This document shows positions 33,945 to 45,520 of a stretch of 64,000 nt of DNA, one piece after another. How positions within the stretch are numbered: the stretch's first letter is position 1; each line of letters starts with the position of its first letter. The DNA comes from Zerene cesonia. Taxonomy: Eukaryota > Arthropoda > Insecta > Lepidoptera > Pieridae. The notes beneath the pieces were generated by a model. That model ran no database searches. It was not told the DNA's origin and saw only the letters and a list, made by a program, of their open reading frames with translations. The stretch covers positions 420,400 to 484,399 of the forward strand of contig NW_024045141.1 in assembly GCF_012273895.1 (NCBI RefSeq), given 5' to 3'. The translations under genes and the position numbers were made by a program.

Positions 33945-33957
33945 TGGCGACGAGGAT
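33945..33957 (+). other. Primer-binding site (tRNA-Ser GCT type)
   Basis: TGGCGACGAGGAT, two bases after the left LTR, complementary to the CCA-end of insect tRNA-Ser(GCT) as I recall that gene's acceptor and T-arm sequence. Confidence 0.75.
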
Positions 33958-34589
33958 AAAAGTGAGTACACGCTTAAAATGAATTTAAAATAAAAAATAA
34001 ACGAGGGAGTGATTACGTTGTTAGTGTTTGTTGCCTATCGATTGTTTGTGTGTAACTTTGTTTTAATAGCCTACTAGAAATGGCTAATGTTATAATAATA
34101 TGGTATAAACAAATGAATAATCATTATACGTGGAGATACGTACGCATATTTAACCAATTTTAAATTGTTAAAGAAATGATTTAATACGCAAACCATATTA
34201 TTATTAAATTTTTATTTAATACTTAATAGGCAATTAAGCACATACAACTATCCCTCATTAGATAAGAATGGCCATGCATTTTAACAATATTAAATTGAAA
34301 AGAAAGAAGGTCATGCAATAATAGGATTCTATGCATACTATGAAATATATATTGTGCAAATGTACGCAACCTAATGCAACCTTCCCTGAATTATACTGAC
34401 ATAAAATTGCTTTTATACATTTTGAAATACATAAAGAAGTAAGTTTGTGTTATTTCGGTTATTCTATTGTGTTGAACTGTTTAGTAGCTTATTGTATCTC
34501 GCTAGAAGATATTGTCACCTTCCCACTTACATTTTAAATTTTGATTTGTATTCACCTACATACTGCGAGTGTAAAAAAAAAAAAATAAA
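33958..34589 (+). other. Retrotransposon 5' internal region, non-coding as read
   Basis: About 630 bp of AT-rich sequence after the primer site with no gag-like frame. Either a long leader or a decayed/foreign segment; gag would have to start in the gap. Confidence 0.5.
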
Positions 34590-35589
34590 NNNNNNNNNNN
34601 NNNNNNNNNNNNNNNNNNNNNNNNNNNNNNNNNNNNNNNNNNNNNNNNNNNNNNNNNNNNNNNNNNNNNNNNNNNNNNNNNNNNNNNNNNNNNNNNNNNN
34701 NNNNNNNNNNNNNNNNNNNNNNNNNNNNNNNNNNNNNNNNNNNNNNNNNNNNNNNNNNNNNNNNNNNNNNNNNNNNNNNNNNNNNNNNNNNNNNNNNNNN
34801 NNNNNNNNNNNNNNNNNNNNNNNNNNNNNNNNNNNNNNNNNNNNNNNNNNNNNNNNNNNNNNNNNNNNNNNNNNNNNNNNNNNNNNNNNNNNNNNNNNNN
34901 NNNNNNNNNNNNNNNNNNNNNNNNNNNNNNNNNNNNNNNNNNNNNNNNNNNNNNNNNNNNNNNNNNNNNNNNNNNNNNNNNNNNNNNNNNNNNNNNNNNN
35001 NNNNNNNNNNNNNNNNNNNNNNNNNNNNNNNNNNNNNNNNNNNNNNNNNNNNNNNNNNNNNNNNNNNNNNNNNNNNNNNNNNNNNNNNNNNNNNNNNNNN
35101 NNNNNNNNNNNNNNNNNNNNNNNNNNNNNNNNNNNNNNNNNNNNNNNNNNNNNNNNNNNNNNNNNNNNNNNNNNNNNNNNNNNNNNNNNNNNNNNNNNNN
35201 NNNNNNNNNNNNNNNNNNNNNNNNNNNNNNNNNNNNNNNNNNNNNNNNNNNNNNNNNNNNNNNNNNNNNNNNNNNNNNNNNNNNNNNNNNNNNNNNNNNN
35301 NNNNNNNNNNNNNNNNNNNNNNNNNNNNNNNNNNNNNNNNNNNNNNNNNNNNNNNNNNNNNNNNNNNNNNNNNNNNNNNNNNNNNNNNNNNNNNNNNNNN
35401 NNNNNNNNNNNNNNNNNNNNNNNNNNNNNNNNNNNNNNNNNNNNNNNNNNNNNNNNNNNNNNNNNNNNNNNNNNNNNNNNNNNNNNNNNNNNNNNNNNNN
35501 NNNNNNNNNNNNNNNNNNNNNNNNNNNNNNNNNNNNNNNNNNNNNNNNNNNNNNNNNNNNNNNNNNNNNNNNNNNNNNNNNNNNNNNNN
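34590..35589. other. Assembly gap, 1000 N
   Basis: Exactly 1000 N, probably a placeholder length. Falls where gag, protease and the RT core should be. Confidence 0.99.
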
Positions 35590-35591
35590 TG

Positions 35592-37626
35592 CAAGTTTTG
35601 AAAGAAAATAATGTTCTATTAAATGATAAGAAATGCATTTATAAAACCCAAAAAATTGAATTTCTCGGGCATGAACTTTCAGCTAACGGGATCAGGCCAC
35701 TCGAAAAATATTTAACTGCAATCAAAAATAGTAGAACACCAAATACCACCGAAGAAATTCAAAGCTTTTTGGGGTTAGTTAACTTTGTAAGTAAATGGAT
35801 TCCCAACTTAGCTACTCTTACTGAACCTTTGCGGGAATTGTTACGGTTAGGCCTAGGGAAATCAGCAAATATTAAAAAATTCTGGACACCCAAACAAAAT
35901 GAAGCATTCGAAGCTCTTAAGAAAAGTTTATCCAATATCCAAACTTTGGGATATTATAGTCCTTTGGATAAAACTCAGGTTATCGCAGATGCCTCTCCTG
36001 TAGGGTTAGGTGCAGTGTTGGTTCAGGTAGATAAAAATGGTCCCCGTGTGATCGCTTTTGGTCACAAAGCACTTACTGATTGTGAAAAGAGATATTGCCA
36101 AACAGAAAAGGAAGCCCTTGCTCTAGTTTGGGCGGTGGAACACTTTAAAATATATCTGTTTGGCAAAGAATTTGAAATAATAAGCGATCACAAGCCATTA
36201 GAAACCATTTTTGGAAAAACCTCTAAACCTTGTGCTAGAATAGAACGGTGGGTACTTAGGTTGCAAGCTTACAGGTATAAGGTCGTGTACCGCCCAGGTA
36301 AATCCAACATAGCAGACACAATCTCCAGACTCAGTAAATCTTCTTATACGGAACCATTTGACTCTGAAAACTATATTAACCAAATTGTAAGTTACAGTAG
36401 ACCTGTTGCGGTTCCATTGGACGAAATAGAAGGAAGTTCTGCTAGAGATGAGGAAATCTTAAAAGTGAACGACGGTATCATTAATAATAACTGGCATGAT
36501 TCGGTAAAAAATTTTAAAATAATACACAATGAACTTTGTTTTAGCGGAGCTATTCTCCTTCGTGGTACTAGGATAGTTATACCTCATAATCTGCGTCAGC
36601 GGGTACTGGAGGCGGCCCATGAAGGACATCCAGGCATAGTAGCGATGAAGGCTCGTCTTCGAACAAAGGTGTGGTGGCCTAGAATCGACAAGGATGCTGA
36701 ACGTCTAGTAAAAACTTGTCGAGGGTGTACGCTCGTATCTAACCCAGCTCCGCCACATCCGATGAAGAGAAGAGTACTTCCTGCTGAATCTTGGGTTGAC
36801 GTGGCCATAGACTTCTTAGGACCTCTTCCTAGTCGCGATTACCTCTTAATACTCGTAGATTACTATAGTAGATATAAAGAAATTAAGGTAATGCGAAGCA
36901 TCACGTCACTCGATACGATAAAAGTTTTAAAAGAAATATTTTCTAGACTAGGTTATCCAGCAACGCTGACGTGTGATAATGGAAATCAGTTCACTAGCGA
37001 AGTTTTCCAGAGGTTCTGTAAGGAATGTGGAATCACCTTACTTACTTTATAATACAGTACCGTATTGGCCTCAAATGAATGGTGAAGTGGAGAGGCAAAA
37101 CAGAGACGTTTTGAAACGTCTTAAAATTTGTCAGACTGAAAACAGGGATTGGAAAGAGGATATATTCAGTTATTTAATGATGTATAACAGTACTCCCCAC
37201 TCTGTTACAGGTAAATCTCCATCCGAATTATTTTTCAAAAGACAGTTCAGAGACAAGATTCCGGCAGCACCAGACATGGAGTACAGAATAACAGACGAAG
37301 AGGTGAGAGACCGTGATTTGCTAATGAAAGAAAAAGGAAAGGAATATGGAGATCTAAAACGGAAAGCGACAGATTCTAATTTGGAAACAGGAGAAAAAGT
37401 TTTGGTAAAAAACATAACTAAAAATGATAAGTTGACCGCCAACTTTAATCCCACCACTCACACAATTACGGATGTAAGCGGCGGTGATATCAGTGTACGA
37501 AACGATGAAACCGGGAAAGAATATCGCAGGAATGTAGTACACTTAAAGAAAATAAATGATTCATGGACTGTGATTAATCAAAATAATAGTAATAATGGTT
37601 TAGAAGAATATAGCGAATTAGTGTAA
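35592..37626 (+). pseudogene. Retrotransposon pol remnant: RT end, RNase H, integrase (frameshifted)
   Basis: First segment 35592-37052: connection after RT (IEFLGHELSANGI), RNase H with DASPVGLGAVLVQ, TEKEALALVWAVEHF and SDHKPL, then integrase with the zinc-binding pair of His (AHEGHPG) and Cys (CRGC) and two catalytic acidic sites (IDFLGP, CDNGNQF). Second segment, another frame, to 37626: PYWPQMNGEVERQN with the third catalytic acid, then the C-terminal domain. The break is at 37037-37044, where CTTA is duplicated, followed by an in-frame TAA at 37050-37052. The RT core, protease and gag are missing or in the gap. Seen: domains and break. Inferred: the element cannot make a whole integrase. 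Confidence 0.9.
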
Positions 37627-37863
37627 ATTATTGAGATTTAAAATTATTTTATTTTGTTATTTACCGTTGAAAATTTCCGGTATAATTAAATTAAAAAAAA
37701 AATAAATAATAATGATAAATTAACGTCCTGTTTTGTTTGCAGAAATTATGGAATATTGATAACATTAATTTAGTTAACCTCTATGTTAGAGAAGTTTAAG
37801 TTGGAATAATGATTGCCTGATTTGTACCTTGAAATATTTAATTTAATTAAAATAAAGGAGGGA

Positions 37864-38000
37864 TGTAGTGTATGCGCAAACGCATTGGCGTGGCAGTCGC
37901 TTACCGGCGTAAGCGAGTGAGCACGTGTTCTGGTCTTCGCATACATTCACATTGCTGAGTATTCAATAACGTGTGTTTTATTGGTATAGGAGTCATTACA
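37864..38000 (+). repeat. Right LTR, 137 bp
   Basis: Preceded by the polypurine tract and followed by the GTATC target duplication. Confidence 0.95.
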
Positions 38001-38212
38001 GTATCTTTCACAATCAAGCAACATCAGTCCAACGACAAGACTTCTGAACGAAACGTATCTCCCGCCAAAAAAAACGCGAAGATCCCTAATCAGGTGGCCA
38101 CAATAGGCCCTCGTGAGAAAAAGGTGTCAATACGTAATAAGCACAATGAAAGACACGGTTAAGTGTGTGCTTAGGTTGTGCGGAGGGTTCCGTAGGGTTT
38201 AAAACGTCTTAT

Positions 38213-38425
38213 TGATGTGAAACTTTTTTAGAATCGTTGTGATTTCAAACCTGATGCAACGGAAAAAACGACAGGTGAGAGACACAAATACAAATGTGTA
38301 GAATGAAGCCGGCAAAGAATGAGACAGAAATATACATACTATTTTATATAGATTCATCTCATTCTTTTGTCGATTTACTGAAGTTTCACTTCTATCGTAT
38401 GTGAATCGCACACAAACACACCTTT
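38213..38425. mobile_element. Family K element
   Basis: Complete-looking copy with inverted end motifs (TGAAACTTTTTTAGAATCGT and GAAGTTTCACTTCTATCGTA). A mariner element follows within about 8 bp. Confidence 0.55.
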
Positions 38426-38432
38426 TTTTATA

Positions 38433-39569
38433 CCTAGTCTTGCCATAAATATTGTAATAAAGAAAAAAGAAAATTGTTAACTGCAAATAACATTTATTAC
38501 NNNNNNNNNNNNNNNNNNNNNNNNNNNNNNNNNNNNNNNNNNNNNNNNNNNNNNNNNNNNNNNNNNNNNNNNNNNNNNNNNNNNNNNNNNNNNNNNNNNN
38601 NNNNNNNNNNNNNNNNNNNNNNNNNNNNNNNNNNNNNNNNNNNNNNNNNNNNNNNNNNNNNNNNNNNNNNNNNNNNNNNNNNNNNNNNNNNNNNNNNNNN
38701 NNNNNNNNNNNNNNNNNNNNNNNNNNNNNNNNNNNNNNNNNNNNNNNNNNNNNNNNNNNNNNNNNNNNNNNNNNNNNNNNNNNNNNNNNNNNNNNNNNNN
38801 NNNNNNNNNNNNNNNNNNNNNNNNNNNNNNNNNNNNNNNNNNNNNNNNNNNNNNNNNNNNNNNNNNNNNNNNNNNNNNNNNNNNNNNNNNNNNNNNNNNN
38901 NNNNNNNNNNNNNNNNNNNNNNNNNNNNNNNNNNNNNNNNNNNNNNNNNNNNNNNNNNNNNNNNNNNNNNNNNNNNNNNNNNNNNNNNNNNNNNNNNNNN
39001 NNNNNNNNNNNNNNNNNNNNNNNNNNNNNNNNNNNNNNNNNNNNNNNNNNNNNNNNNNNNNNNNNNNNNNNNNNNNNNNNNNNNNNNNNNNNNNNNNNNN
39101 NNNNNNNNNNNNNNNNNNNNNNNNNNNNNNNNNNNNNNNNNNNNNNNNNNNNNNNNNNNNNNNNNNNNNNNNNNNNNNNNNNNNNNNNNNNNNNNNNNNN
39201 NNNNNNNNNNNNNNNNNNNNNNNNNNNNNNNNNNNNNNNNNNNNNNNNNNNNNNNNNNNNNNNNNNNNNNNNNNNNNNNNNNNNNNNNNNNNNNNNNNNN
39301 NNNNNNNNNNNNNNNNNNNNNNNNNNNNNNNNNNNNNNNNNNNNNNNNNNNNNNNNNNNNNNNNNNNNNNNNNNNNNNNNNNNNNNNNNNNNNNNNNNNN
39401 NNNNNNNNNNNNNNNNNNNNNNNNNNNNNNNNNNNNNNNNNNNNNNNNNNNNNNNNNNNNNNNNNNNNNNNNNNNNNNNNNNNNNNNNNNNNNNNNNNNN
39501 GACAGATTCGAAATTCAAATGTAATATTTTTTTATAATTAAGTGTAACAGTATTTATGGCCAGACTAAG
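38433..39569. mobile_element. mariner-family transposon spanning an assembly gap
   Basis: Left end CCTAGTCTTGCCATAAATAT and right end (inverted) CTTAGTCTGGCCATAAATAC form imperfect inverted repeats of about 27 bp, each next to TA (38431-38432, 39570-39571), the mariner/Tc1 target. With the 1000-N gap the span is 1137 bp; complete mariners are about 1.3 kb with one transposase frame, all of which would be hidden here. Confidence 0.8.
38501..39500. other. Assembly gap, 1000 N
   Basis: Covers the interior of the mariner element. Open frames crossing it are artefacts. Confidence 0.99.
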
Positions 39570-39571
39570 TA

Positions 39572-40079
39572 TAACTAAGAGAATAATTTAGTTAAATTTA
39601 TCCTATTAATAATTTAAGTAGAATTTGTATGTTTGTAATGATTTCACAGAAACTGCGGGACCGATAACATAAATTATTTCACCATTAGAAAGCTGTAACT
39701 ACGCTGAGTGGCATATTTATGAATTGTGACAAAAATATTCTAAATTAAATTCGTATTGTTATTATACTTATAACCTTGCTAGTGAATCTGTTAAAAAAAA
39801 AACCATCAAAATCTGTAGTGTAGTTTTAAAGATACATATAGGACATGTATTATTTAAATTGAAATTTACGTTTTATTTTATTTTAAATTTAATTTTTGTA
39901 ATTATGTATTTGTGAACTTATTTTTGTAAAATTGTTATATAAACCGATATTGGGTCCTAATTACTCCGAAATAAAGAATTTATTATTATATAGGGATAGA
40001 CGCAGGAAGCGACTTTGCTTTATACTATGTAGTGAAGAAAGAAAAAATGCGTTTCAGTGCTTTAAACCTAAAAATTAAA
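39572..40079. other. Intergenic, family D remnants
   Basis: No gene. Pieces of family D at about 39740-39845 and 39995-40035 (TTATACTATGTAGTGA) separated by unrelated AT-rich sequence. Confidence 0.45.
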
Positions 40080-40089
40080 TAGGTAATTA

Positions 40090-40315
40090 TTTAGAAATTA
40101 AAAACTTTTTAACGGATTTTAAACGCGATTTATTCATTATATTATTAACCCGACGTTTCGAACACTTTACAGCGAGCGTGGTCACGGGGAGACTGAGATG
40201 TTATATGTCTTGAAGGTCATACAAAAATTGTTGTTGTTGTGTGTTGTGATGTTTAAAAAGTTTTTAATGTCTACATGTATAATATTCGCGTAAAATCAAA
40301 CAAGAAAATATGTAC
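40090..40315. mobile_element. Foldback element with TAGGTAATTA duplication
   Basis: 226 bp, same family as 18449-18652, arms partly degraded. Flanked by TAGGTAATTA at 40080-40089 and 40316-40325. AGGTAATTA occurs a third time at about 40583 beside another foldback end (about 40541-40582), so a second event occurred next to the first. Confidence 0.75.
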
Positions 40316-40607
40316 TAGGTAATTACATTAATCTAATATATAAAATTCTCGTGTCACAGTTTTCGTTGCCATACTCCTCCGAAACGGCTTGACCGATTTT
40401 GATGAAATTTTTTGTGCTTATCCGGTATCTATAAGAGTAAGGCAGAACATAGTTTGCCGGGTCAGCTAGTAGTAATATATAGTTCTCAGTTTACCACAGA
40501 ACCCTAAAGGCGGCGGGCAAAGACAACGTTGAGGCAAAAACAAAAGTATAATACTCGCGTATAATCAAACACAAGAAAATACTAGGTAATTATATTAATA
40601 GTAACTA

Positions 40608-40930
40608 GCTGTGAACCGCGGTTGAAACCGCGTAAGTCCGTATCCCGTAGGAATATCGGTATAAAAAGTGTCTATGTGTTGTTTCAGTTGTCCAGCTATC
40701 TACGAAGCAAATTTCATTGCAATCGGTTCAGTAGTTTTTGCGTGAAAGACGTAAAATACGAATAAAACACGAATTTGACATTTTCTAAAAAAGGTTCCTA
40801 GCTTTATCGCCCCCGAAACCCCCTATATACTAAATTTCATGAAAATCGTTGGAGCCGATTCCGAGATTTCAATTATATATATATACATATATATATATAC
40901 AAGAATTGCTCGTTTAAAGATATAAGATAT
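40608..40930 (-). mobile_element. Truncated family A joined to family E
   Basis: Family A 3' part (40608-40757) runs straight into a partial family E copy (40758-40930) with a TA microsatellite at 40874-40899. The join falls at the shared AAAGACGTAAAATACG region. Confidence 0.5.
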
Positions 40931-41464
40931 ATTGCAGGTTTTTCTCATTTTACCACGGTACCCTAAAGGCGGCGGGCAAAGACAACGGCGAGGCAAAAAG
41001 TACAGAGCGGCAGTGAAGAGGAAAGGAATCGACTGCATTCAAAGATATTACGCACCAATGCGCTTCGTTCATGACTTCGTTTTGTATTTAAAATTATTTT
41101 AATTTTATTTTTTTAGGGACAAACCCGCGCCGGCTTTCTGCTGGATCAAAGTATATGACATGGTATTCTTTGTTGCGTATAGATAGAGAAGCGGAACATG
41201 ACATTGAAAGTAAGCAAAAGGCGGCCTTAACGCTAGGTAGCGATCTATACCAGGCAACCCTTAAAGTAGGAGGAAAAATATATAAAAATAGTGAGTGAGC
41301 AAATATAAGGCAATTAAGAAAACTGAGGATAGTAAAGTATTAAAATCTATACATATATACATACATAAATTTAACATATAATTGTATATAAATAGATTTA
41401 TATTAAAGTACATGAGATATTTTATCAAATGGGGAACTGCCAAGAAATATTAATATGGTATTGG

Positions 41465-41632
41465 TATCTATACTAATATTATAAAGCTGAAGAGTTTGTT
41501 TGTTTGAACGCTCTAATCTCAGGAAATACTGGTCTGATTTGAAAAATTCTTTCAGTGTTAGATAGCCCATTTATTGAGGGAGGCTATAGGCTATATATGT
41601 ACCACGGGCGAAGCCGGGGCGGACCGCTAGTT
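41465..41632 (+). mobile_element. Family C Helitron-like element
   Basis: Start ACTAATATTATAAAGCTGAA, core 'GGTCTGATTTGAAAAATTCT', end GCCGGGGCGGACCGCTAG before T. Other copies: 8376-8520, 31925-32090, 44486-44625, 44646-44818 and 59530-59692. Confidence 0.65.
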
Positions 41633-43300
41633 ATAAAATAAAAATATATCTACGTAAATCGGTGTTATTAATGATCGAAATAAATATGAAAGACTAGTTG
41701 GAACCGGCGGCTGCACTCGCGTGGTACCCGGCTGGATTGTAGCCTGTGTGTTAATCTTAATATATAAAAATCCAGTGTCATGATGTATGTTCCCAATGAA
41801 CACTTCACCAACTCAACCGATTTTGATGTAATTTGGCATTTTATGTGTAATTTGATCCAACTGAAGATATAGGATAGTTTTTATTTCGATTAATTATCCC
41901 AATAATTTATAATTAAGAATAAATGTATCCACAGCAACGCGTGGTCGGGTATGCTAGTGTAAACTATAGTCCACTAGCTGCGACCCGCGGTTTCACCCAC
42001 GGCACTACGAAAGTTTGTAAGGATGTGTGTGCTTGTTACTCCTTCACGCAAAAAGTACAGAACCGATTGCAATGAAATTTGGTACGTAGACAGCTGGTTA
42101 ACTGGAATAACATATAAGCAACTTTATATCCCTATATTATGCGGGTGAAACCGCGGGGCGCAGCTAGTTAACAATATAAAGTTGAAGAGTTTGTTGGTTG
42201 GAACGCGCTAATCCCAGGACCTATTGGACTGATTTGAAAAATTATTTCACTTACATCCGGGTATGCATGTGTCCCACGTAATAAGTTATATTAAAGGAGA
42301 TCTATGAATTTTCCAAAATAACATAATCATAACATACTTTATTTATATCTTACCAGCTTTTGCCCGCGGCTTCGCATGCGTTTATTTGGAGTATTTTACC
42401 CGCGTTGTTACCGTTTCCGTGGGAATTTCAGGAATTTTATACATATAAATCTTCCTCTTGAATCACTGTCTCTATTAAAAAAAACCGCGTCAAAATCCGT
42501 GCCGTAGTTTTTGAGTTTATCTCGAACAGACAGACAGGCGCGGCCGGGGGCTTTATTTTATAATATGTAATGATAAATACCATGTTACTGCATCAAACAA
42601 ACAAAAACACTTTATTGTGCACCAATGATAACAAAAAGTAACAAAAAATATATGTATACATTAAAACATAAACATTCACGAGCACAACAGGCGGTCTTAT
42701 CGCGAAGGCAGCGATCTCTTCCAGACAACCTGGTGGTCAAGGAGAAGCTGTGGTAAATATATGTGTATAAGTATGGGTAATAGGTGCGATTACAACATTT
42801 TAAATACATATATACAATAGATATACTTAAAACATACAAAAATAGAAGTACATATTATATATATGCATCATACTTTTGTGACCACTGTACATACAATTAT
42901 TTTCTAATTGCACGTGACAAGTCCTGTACTAACTAATACCTTTGATAATACTGCCCAAAGCGCAGCAATATTGCTGTTTACGCATTATATGATCCAATTT
43001 AAAAACGCACATAAACATATTACGCAACCGCACAATTATCATAGAAAAATACATTAAAGTATTGCCATTTCGTGTTCTACATAATTATAATGCATTATCA
43101 TTCAGAATCATTCGATAATTTCCGTAAATATGATGCAACATGCAGATTAAAATCTGCCATAGATAATATTACAATATTATATCTTATACGTACTCTTTGC
43201 ACCGCAAAGTTTTTTTTTTTTTCGTGAAAGTAACTGGCCGAACATTTTCTTTTTATAAACGTTCGGAATCGTACGATCATACGATATGAAGTATGGACAC
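41633..43300. other. Intergenic, mixed repeats
   Basis: No gene. Contains a Helitron-like piece (about 41754-41960), a partial family A (42000-42168, plus), partial family C (42170-42290), family D (about 42350-42575, minus) and a retroposon tail (42597-42760, minus). 42900-43300 is unique-looking and leads into the candidate promoter. Confidence 0.45.
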
Positions 43301-43328
43301 GTTGGCAGCGACGAGGCATTTTTTTAAA

Positions 43329-43362
43329 TCAGTGCATGTTTGACCGTCGAGCGGGGAGGTTG
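43329..43362 (+). promoter_or_regulatory. Candidate core promoter (initiator + DPE)
   Basis: Arthropod initiator TCAGT at 43329-43333 (+1 at A43331) and GGTTG at 43358-43362, exactly +28 to +32, fitting the DPE consensus RGWYV. The surrounding GC-rich GTCGAGCGGGGAGG / CTCGGCCGCGTCGC block is unlike anything else in this AT-rich stretch. No TATA box seen. Confidence 0.5.
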
Positions 43363-43521
43363 TGTCGCTCGGCCGCGTCGCACCCGCGGAAACTATATAC
43401 GAAATTCTGAAAGTTGAGTCCGTAAAACATATGAATATAAAGTGTTGTTTTTATGCGAATCGTGCTGTGGAATAAGTGATATTTTCAGTGATTGTGGTTG
43501 TGTAAGCTGAGTTCTGGACAG
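43331..43521 (+). ncRNA. Candidate untranslated first exon
   Basis: Runs from the initiator to GGACAG|GTAATT (donor at 43522). No long coding frame, as expected for a 5'UTR exon. The next plausible coding exon on this strand is 56270-56704, which would make a 12.7-kb intron full of mobile elements. Inferred only from core-promoter spacing, GC content and the donor. Confidence 0.35.
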
Positions 43522-44485
43522 GTAATTCCTTGTTTTTTTTACCGGCCTGAGCATAACTGGGACTAAAGTTTCACGACAGTTGGCGCTACACTGATATTCG
43601 TAGTAATTTTGCATTGTAAATTATCGTAAATTTTAATTTTAACAGTCATTAAGTTATTGTCGCTTTGAGTTCATTAATATGTTCTGATATTCTGTGAGAC
43701 TATATGTTTTTTATTTACTAAAGTCTAAGGGTAAACTTTGGAATTACGAAACAGATTCGAAATGAGTTTTTTTTTTCTTTATATAAATATAATTATAAGA
43801 TACACGTCAGTTTTATTTCTTGTAAATCGGAATGTCAAGATCTTGTTTATCTGTAATAGTAACCGTCGATATTTACTGGACTATTTTTAATAATGTTTAA
43901 CCAGTAAAACAGATTGGCTCTTAACTAAATATCTACATCTTAATTATTTAATTAATTATATAACTACCATGCAAAGGTCAACGAGGCGAAATATGCCTCA
44001 TTAATTTAACCGACTTTCCCAAAAAGTGATTTGTAATTCGTAGCGTACTGTTTTTACCATTAGAACGGTAAGTGCCCTACTAGAGAAGTCAATAGGAACC
44101 TAGTGTTAATTTTTCAAACTATCGTTATAGTGCATTGCTACATGTATTTATTTGCATTTCCGATTTCAATAAAATCAAACTCAAACTCAAACTCAAAACC
44201 TTTTTTGTTCATATACTTGAGTAAACTTTTTAAGTTTTCATAAATAGTATTTATTTTAAACTATCACCGATTTAGAAAGTCGCTTTTATCGAAAATAATT
44301 CGCAAAAACTTGATAATTAATGTATCTTTCTTTCTTTCTTTCTTTTTAAATACAGTTTTAATGAACATGACAAGATCCATACATAAATGTAGTTTTAAAT
44401 CTGCTAAAAAAAAAAACACCATCAAATTCGGTTACGCAGTTCAGACGTGACATTCACAAACTTTCATATTTTTATTATACTGTAC

Positions 44486-44818
44486 TAGCTGTTCGTTCCG
44501 ACTTCGCCCGTGGTACATAAATGCCTGCCGTTTCGGAAAATTCATTCATTGTTAGGTAGCCCATTTATTAAGGAACGCTATCGGCTATATATTAACCACG
44601 GGCGAAGCCGGGGCGGACCTCTAGTACAATACAAGCATTTTAAACTAGCGGTCCGCCCCGGCTTCGCCCGTGGTACATATATAGACTACAGCCTCCCTTA
44701 ATAAATGGGTTATCTAACACTGAAAGAATTTTTCAAATCGGACCAGTAGTTCCTGAGATTAGTGCGTTCAAAAAAACAGACAAACAAACTCTTCAGCTTC
44801 ATAATATTAAGTATAGAT
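44486..44818. mobile_element. Two family C copies, tail to tail
   Basis: One copy ends ...GGGGCGGACCTCTAG near 44625 and, 20 bp on, an opposite copy begins CTAGCGGTCCGCCCCGGCTT (44646). Together they form a long imperfect inverted repeat. Confidence 0.55.
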
Positions 44819-44984
44819 AATTCGCATGCACAATAGATTCAAAATTCATTAATTAATTAATTAGGTTGTTTGTTGAACTTTGTATCCTATTTAATATAAA
44901 AGTCCTAGAAAGACGGGACGTCAAATTAATCAGGAGTTGTTTTTCTGGTGCCTATTTCTAACCGAGTTCAAAAAAGAGGTTCTC

Positions 44985-45190
44985 TTTTAGAAATTAAAAA
45001 CTTTTTAACGGATTTTAAACGCGATTTATTCGTTATATTATTAACCGGACGTTTCGAACACTTCACAGCGAGCGTGGTCACGGGGAGACTGGATCTGATA
45101 TAATGAATAAATCGCGTTTAAAATCCGTTAAAAAGTTGTTAATTTCTAAATGTATAATACTCGAGTAAAATCAAACACAAGAAAATACTA
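44985..45190. mobile_element. Foldback element with AGAGGTTCTC duplication
   Basis: 206 bp, flanked by the 10-bp direct repeat AGAGGTTCTC (44975-44984 and 45191-45200). Arms of about 50 bp differ at a few positions; the loop holds GTTTCGAACACTTCACAGCG. Confidence 0.8.
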
Positions 45191-45316
45191 AGAGGTTCTC
45201 AATACGACAGTATCTTTTCGTGTATCTATTTACGGGTTGAACGCTGGTTGCGACTCAAATTTTGTATAGTACTGACCATATGAAGGCGGTTAAGTGTCTT
45301 TGTTAAAAATAAGTAA

Positions 45317-45520
45317 TCCTACTAATATTATAAATGCGAAAGTTTGTGAGGATGTGTATGTGTATGTTTGCTACTCTATCACGCAAAAACTGCTAAACCG
45401 ATTGCAATGAAATTTGGCACGTAGACAGCTGGACAACTGGAATAACATATAGGCAACTTTTTATCCCGATATTCCCACGGGATACGGACTTACGTGGGTG
45501 AAACCGCGGCGCGCAGCTAG
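45317..45520 (+). mobile_element. Family A Helitron-like element
   Basis: Full-length copy with intact TCCTACTAATATTATAAATG start and GCGCAGCTAG end. Confidence 0.7.

Larger units (their letters stand above)
33806..38000 (+). mobile_element. Ty3/gypsy LTR retrotransposon, mag-like
   Basis: Two identical 137-bp LTRs (33806-33942, 37864-38000; TGTAGTG...CATTACA) are flanked by the 5-bp duplication GTATC (33801-33805, 38001-38005). A primer-binding site TGGCGACGAGGAT (33945-33957) matches the 3' end of tRNA-Ser(GCT), and a polypurine tract AAAGGAGGGA (37854-37863) precedes the right LTR. Pol after the gap shows RNase H and integrase in the Ty3/gypsy order. Very short LTRs with a tRNA-Ser primer are features of the mag lineage, first described in the silkworm. 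LTR identity points to a recent insertion; pol is broken, so this copy looks non-functional as assembled. Confidence 0.93.

Noticed and set aside
34447..35638. Long open frames across the N run
   Set aside because: They consist almost wholly of unknown residues; the same holds for 38199-39541, 17549-17921 and 61909-62136.
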